Shown here in pieces: positions 35,501-37,254 of a stretch of 37,254 nt of DNA (position 1 is its first letter; each line of letters opens with the position of its first letter). Location: contig UQUS01000017.1 of NCBI GenBank assembly GCA_900544335.1, forward strand, positions 1 through 37,254, read 5' to 3'. Below the pieces are notes generated by a model. That model did no database searches and was not told the DNA's origin. It was given only the letters and a program-made list of their open reading frames with translations. Both the position numbers and the translations under genes were made by a program. Source of the DNA: an uncultured Sutterella sp. GTDB taxonomy: Bacteria; Pseudomonadota; Gammaproteobacteria; Burkholderiales; Burkholderiaceae_F.

Positions 35501-36841
35501 AACAGTCACATAACTGTTGCCGGTATCGTCAACAGCTCTGATTTTGTCAAATTCGTAGGGAGTCCCCATTGCATCGTTGATAACGAGCTTATTCGTTTTG
35601 GTTTCATCAGATAAATTGCCCTGCCCCATATTGAGGTTTGACTTAATTTTGTTGGCAGCCGCGCTCTTAATTGTCAGGGATGATGTGGTGATACCACCAA
35701 CTGTGTCTGAGATTTTTAACTTCCCGGAAAAACCATCGACTACCTCAGATATCGTAATGTTCCCGCTAAATGTCGAAGTTGCACTGCCCGTCTGGTTTAG
35801 TTCATCGACATTGACCGCTCCCCCGTTGGCGGTGATTGTGAGATTCCCCTTATTAGTAATCGTTAACTTATCAAGGCTTGTTGCGGAAGAACCAAATATC
35901 GTTGCATCTGCGAGCTCTGTCACTTCTACCTTCAGGATATTTTGCGCCTTCACTCCTTGATATCCATGAATCGAAGATTTACCCGTAAATTTAAGGGTTT
36001 GATTATCGCCTGTAAACGTAACAGAGCCTGTTGAGACGAAATGAGTGTGCTCTAGCGCCAGGTTCGGTGTTCCTATTTTCAATTCTGTAGCATTTAAATG
36101 AATGTTCTGCTTATTTTCATTGTTTTCCTCGCTAGCCTTGCGCCCAGTAAATGTCGCTGATTGACTAGAGTTGATGTTGGCTTGTACGACGTTTAATTCC
36201 ATCGTACTGCTGTCATTTCCAACCCCTAATGTGTCATATTCCCCATTCAGGGTAAGAGTGCCAACCGGAGCTGACTCTCCTCCCAACTTAAAATCCCCAT
36301 TGCCTAGGCGGCTTGATCCAACCCAAATTGCGTTTGTGCCACCCTGTGTAGAAAGGGATGCTGCTGAAACAAGAGATTTGTTTGAAGATTGAGTAGAGAT
36401 AACCTGCAGATTTGAACCATTCAAACTAAGTGTTTCAATTCCGGTTAGGATTGCGAATCCAAGGTCAGGGGCAGTCGGATACGTTTGTAGTCTGACGTTA
36501 GTAAGATTAACGGTTTTAAAATAATCGTATGTAGTCTCGTGCAAATCTTGAGTTTCGCCAGTAGTGAACGAAACTTTTCCAATTCCTATTGTTTGCACGC
36601 CTTTTTCAAACTGTCCAGTAATTTGTGCAGTTTGCTGTGTAGCACCATCGCCTACGAGAATTAATTTAGCTTCTTCAGAAGAAACAGTAATCTGATTCGC
36701 AATTGCAAAAGACGTAAAAAGCAATCCTGAGGAAAGAAGCACTAGCTTAACGCCCTTCTTTTGTACCGAGGATGTGATTTCATTGCACACCATCAGGGCG
36801 CCGCGAACTTTCGAAAAGATGACTTTGTAGGTTTTGTTCAT
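29528..36841 (-). CDS. Giant ESPR-type autotransporter (type Va secretion)
   Basis: A 2437-residue surface protein. The N-terminus MNKTYKVIFSKVRGALMVCNE is an extended signal peptide region, followed by a hydrophobic core (KLVLLSSGLLFTSFAIA). The passenger (about 2000 residues, almost no cysteine) is rich in Gly/Ser/Thr/Asn, with recurring strands such as SGGTLNLNG, SGGKLNVRG and LTVNGTLKATG, as in right-handed beta-helices. A helical linker near 30370-30650 leads to a beta-barrel of about 280 residues (FGRTLWATPLYNKT to VRWTF) ending in aromatic Phe, the BAM signal. The frame is open to 36967, but the ATG at 36841 starts the ESPR. Its RBS (TGGA) is weak. Likely an adhesin; specificity unknown. 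Coding DNA for the first 500 or so residues is visibly more AT-rich. Confidence 0.92.
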   Translation of the reverse strand: MNKTYKVIFSKVRGALMVCNEITSSVQKKGVKLVLLSSGLLFTSFAIANQITVSSEEAKLILVGDGATQQTAQITGQFEKGVQTIGIGKVSFTTGETQDLHETTYDYFKTVNLTNVRLQTYPTAPDLGFAILTGIETLSLNGSNLQVISTQSSNKSLVSAASLSTQGGTNAIWVGSSRLGNGDFKLGGESAPVGTLTLNGEYDTLGVGNDSSTMELNVVQANINSSQSATFTGRKASEENNENKQNIHLNATELKIGTPNLALEHTHFVSTGSVTFTGDNQTLKFTGKSSIHGYQGVKAQNILKVEVTELADATIFGSSATSLDKLTITNKGNLTITANGGAVNVDELNQTGSATSTFSGNITISEVVDGFSGKLKISDTVGGITTSSLTIKSAAANKIKSNLNMGQGNLSDETKTNKLVINDAMGTPYEFDKIRAVDDTGNSYVTVEGIVKTTELSSNDYHILKSAQGLASTTENASLTIDYGAREVAVTGLGNKDKSSLDAKGINLKSGTLKLGNGSDDSTFGTENVPVDFEMSGSSKLNVLGDTVHFGAYKQSETSETKIGSGAGTFNVHGNATLAGKSFTNANTADGNAPGALFHSSLTVSNGEFKTASGGTTTVSGTFKQEGAGKTIVDSGGTLNLNGGAEIAANTFSNAGTTNSAQGKEMKVSGGTFQTASTGTTNVNGQLNQTAGKTEILSGGKLNVRGETTLSGGEMNLAGTADIKKVSLSGGQLVSSGTTTVAALNQTTDTAALQIKSGTLTAASAALRKAELNGGKLSVTTADLSAADTHFKNGAEVEIAGLETGTTSLGKITVDDGNATNGATGKFVYNGTRDGKIDSLSLGGKDALEFSARNAKLDLDATHFKSEEDSVLTWDVKETTVTGTGENFKGKMNLADVGAKTSGSTLNMSSQTFDAMFGQGNGKLNLGANGTNNPQVRNVLNVTDGILNLTDSSNSTGSLVSGEGLINANSGITLGARYAGKSELQTTGKLSVGDDAGNFTLGPDSVVSAGGLAVTQANPAGTLTVNGTLNLTGGESDIGGTAIAVAPSAPGKGLNIAGSTTKLKTTGNVTATGAEALKVAGAEMTVGALEANVGSTSVTNNGKLTVNGTLKATGNDAITVSGTGSELIANGDLDLSGSTDKSVIEISGSASMTAKAGKILTKREDGIITSSVGGMIGVTDSSAGYVNLDGIADWISNNFSDDAETGKKKVSLDQVSQIMGALNGNGKDSRLLLKLGDNFNWSDYTIDFGEENPIDYDKFKLVNGVAASDKDIENVNGNVTGTNSWKSAKLKQGEDKLKIGSLGEDNISSEDDVRGDLTLNHPSDGKFVKNSSGAVADVELIGSAKSGDLESTLKLVGDGEVGSVTGSGNSANTKLVLSGEGTNRATITTKDLGTDNNALGVVALDNAKGTVIGGVVAGTLELNNSEMDLSGALKTRALENTNNTDRNRTGDVKVTGQSSLNLASADIGGSLTIDANSSFKTKDNGSVSVKGTTLVDGAGSSYVTSGDSNMGDVTVKNGATFGYDAEGNPVGGKLKTMNGSVTVSSENDNNRSRLYASELDIDKSLSVKAGDVDTHGPLTVKGNSSFSSGAKVTARDNASLGSLDVKEGSSFDIGHNLLKVLKNPVDNTTATSGDVNVSDPTSSVSAGSAEIAGNLTVKNNGSFMTSQGQTSTGNTSVDGSVTLENKGIVQVAGDFKAGGKLALSKESNFSVDGKAEMKGLIVDTSHVSVGDSLTVDTTDEVLVKNGGALSAGNAHLNKVKVENDPENAIKTNKLSFGKEGGLGTHIKKLYLAGNTELTFNTSSDSSTDAGVNVVNDLTVASGVNATINGIAAQYGAITVNGNLDAQKIVLTATQETGPGTLDVAGNSETPALARFGELDLTGAAFGSIKKGLLAVGGQEALDANIESLREEAKAALKSARQTDVDVSSILYINSALSAPNGTLTVGDTTGMQFGDNTFGIGTGGFMILDRGAMDEPVIENGKTKYTAQLTGNIVNNGKMMFKNVKISGGTVITLADGNHTVSGDDANFLSGNFLYDARLAGNNLIFTMSETGAAIVGGSLSESLQETVMNLAEGDGFDSSRRDGAGWIASVMEDVTGDGNRTPEQIGRDFGSALESVSRMTAQSGTFLVTDTVKHVAAGSVEERLGFSSAIGTSVATEETFGRTLWATPLYNKTKADAFKAGNFTSGSDVDMYGITVGADVVVRDDTRLGAALYAGSGKTDSRGSLATTKNDFDFYGAALYFGHNTGPWSFMGDLGFGYVTNDVKQTNHGVVKADMDSTVFTAGLKAKYAFAVGGMQVAPFAGLRLNHVDSKNYSAKTNAQGTILDSHGTAKTYAEVPLGVQLSRDFMTQTGWTMKPALDLAVTPVVGSKNLTETIRFTGVGKDVTTSSEVLDRMRYSATLGVSGGKDKVGFGVSVGYSGSKNTDAFAVKANVRWTF

Positions 36842-36978
36842 GGGTAGTCCATTTCGTGTCGAAGTGAAACGTTGAAAAAAGGCGGCTTCTTTTGGACTTT
36901 CACAAGATAGGAAGAAGATTTGATTGTTTCTTACTGTCCTGGAATCGAAGCCGAATTTCGCGAACAATACCTACCCTG

Positions 36979-36995
36979 GTATTGAAAATCAATAC
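36979..36995. promoter_or_regulatory. Inverted repeat upstream of the autotransporter gene (site 1)
   Basis: GTATTG-AAAAT-CAATAC, a perfect 6-base inverted repeat 138 bases before the start codon. Another CAATAC lies at 36965-36970. The surrounding DNA is AT-rich and probably holds the promoter. Confidence 0.35.
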
Positions 36996-37023
36996 TGATA
37001 AATAAAGACTATTTGCGCAATAA

Positions 37024-37042
37024 AATGAATACTGTATACATT
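37024..37042. promoter_or_regulatory. Palindrome upstream of the autotransporter gene (site 2)
   Basis: AATGAATACTGTATACATT, eight of nine positions paired around a central T, and containing the perfect palindrome TGTATACA. It may be an operator for the autotransporter gene. It lies close to the IS end at 37097. Confidence 0.35.
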
Positions 37043-37096
37043 CTTTGCGTTAAAAATTACATAAACTGCACCGGAGAAAGAAGTAGAAAAGGTGGG

Positions 37097-37154
37097 AAAT
37101 TTACCAAATTGCGGCGTCAAACTCCGTCCTTCAGGGCGGAGATATAAGCCGCGC
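37097..37154 (-). mobile_element. IS200/IS605 element end with subterminal hairpin
   Basis: Directly follows the tnpA stop codon on the minus strand. It holds a hairpin (CTCCGTCC-TTCA-GGGCGGAG, 37122-37141, one G-T pair) flanked by GCGCGGCTTATAT and TTTGACGCC. The same arrangement occurs in the opposite orientation at 52-110. The element's exact tip cannot be fixed without its insertion site. Confidence 0.65.
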
Positions 37155-37162
37155 GGTTTTGT

Positions 37163-37254
37163 TTAGCTCAGCGTCTCCTGATTCTCGATGTATGTCTTGA
37201 TAATCGAGAGCGGAGCTCCGCCGCAGCTGGCGGCGAAATACGAAGGCGACCACA
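37163..37254 (-). CDS. tnpA: IS200/IS605 transposase TnpA, C-terminal fragment (runs off the window)
   Basis: The last 30 codons read WSPSYFAASCGGAPLSIIKT then YIENQETLS. This matches the conserved C-terminus of Y1 (HUH) single-strand transposases of the IS200 family (WSPSYFVAT...IKKYIENQ). The gene enters from the right edge; the catalytic HUH and Tyr motifs would lie outside the window. Functionality cannot be judged. Confidence 0.8.
   Translation of the reverse strand, partial: WSPSYFAASCGGAPLSIIKTYIENQETLS

Noticed and set aside
1..37254. CRISPR array, tRNA or rRNA genes
   Set aside because: No regularly spaced direct repeats with unique spacers and no cloverleaf or rRNA sequence were noticed on either strand; a tRNAscan or CRISPR search was not possible here.

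Overview
The window (37,254 bases, about half G+C) looks like chromosome of a gut betaproteobacterium of the Burkholderiales, most likely Sutterellaceae (Sutterella/Parasutterella type). This is inferred from gene content, not from a marker gene: tricarboxylate-type TctCAB transport, DcuC and CstA organic-acid carriers, MetNIQ, isoaspartyl dipeptidase, a giant ESPR-type autotransporter, and no sugar-catabolic genes. It fits an asaccharolytic organism living on amino acids, peptides and organic acids.

Layout. 1-110: an IS200/IS605-type element end. 218-3785 (minus): a three-gene operon, phnW-aepX-aepY, that makes 2-aminoethylphosphonate (AEP) from phosphoenolpyruvate; the mutase carries an N-terminal cytidylyltransferase-like domain. 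4086-6305 (minus): an MHS-family MFS transporter followed by a calcineurin-like phosphoesterase, divergent from a LacI-family regulator (6509-7597, plus). LacI-like palindromes lie at the phnW promoter and upstream of the regulator, so the whole left third may be one regulon. 7594-11431 (minus): metQ, an M20 amidohydrolase, metN and metI, with a potentially structured leader. 12060-16546 (plus): carAB. 16639-19633 (minus): tctB-tctA-tctC.

19904-23482: a probable D-amino-acid or hydroxyamino-acid catabolic cluster. A DSD1-type PLP enzyme (minus) is divergent from a YheO/DauR-type regulator, a Rid-family protein and a threonine-synthase-like PLP enzyme (plus), with a strong inverted repeat between them. 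23742-25418: a CstA-type carrier. 25662-26140: a multiply frameshifted HlyD-type pseudogene. 26196-28777 (minus): dcuC-iadA. 28778-29527: about 750 bases without a convincing gene. 29528-36841 (minus): a 2437-residue autotransporter. 37097-37254: the 3' end of an IS200-type tnpA on the minus strand with its terminal hairpin.

The most interesting parts are the AEP operon with its candidate LacI-type control, the DSD1/YheO/Rid/threonine-synthase-like cluster with its operator, the metQ leader, and the autotransporter. Family assignments rest on recognised motifs; operators, promoters and the RNA leader are pattern-based inferences.
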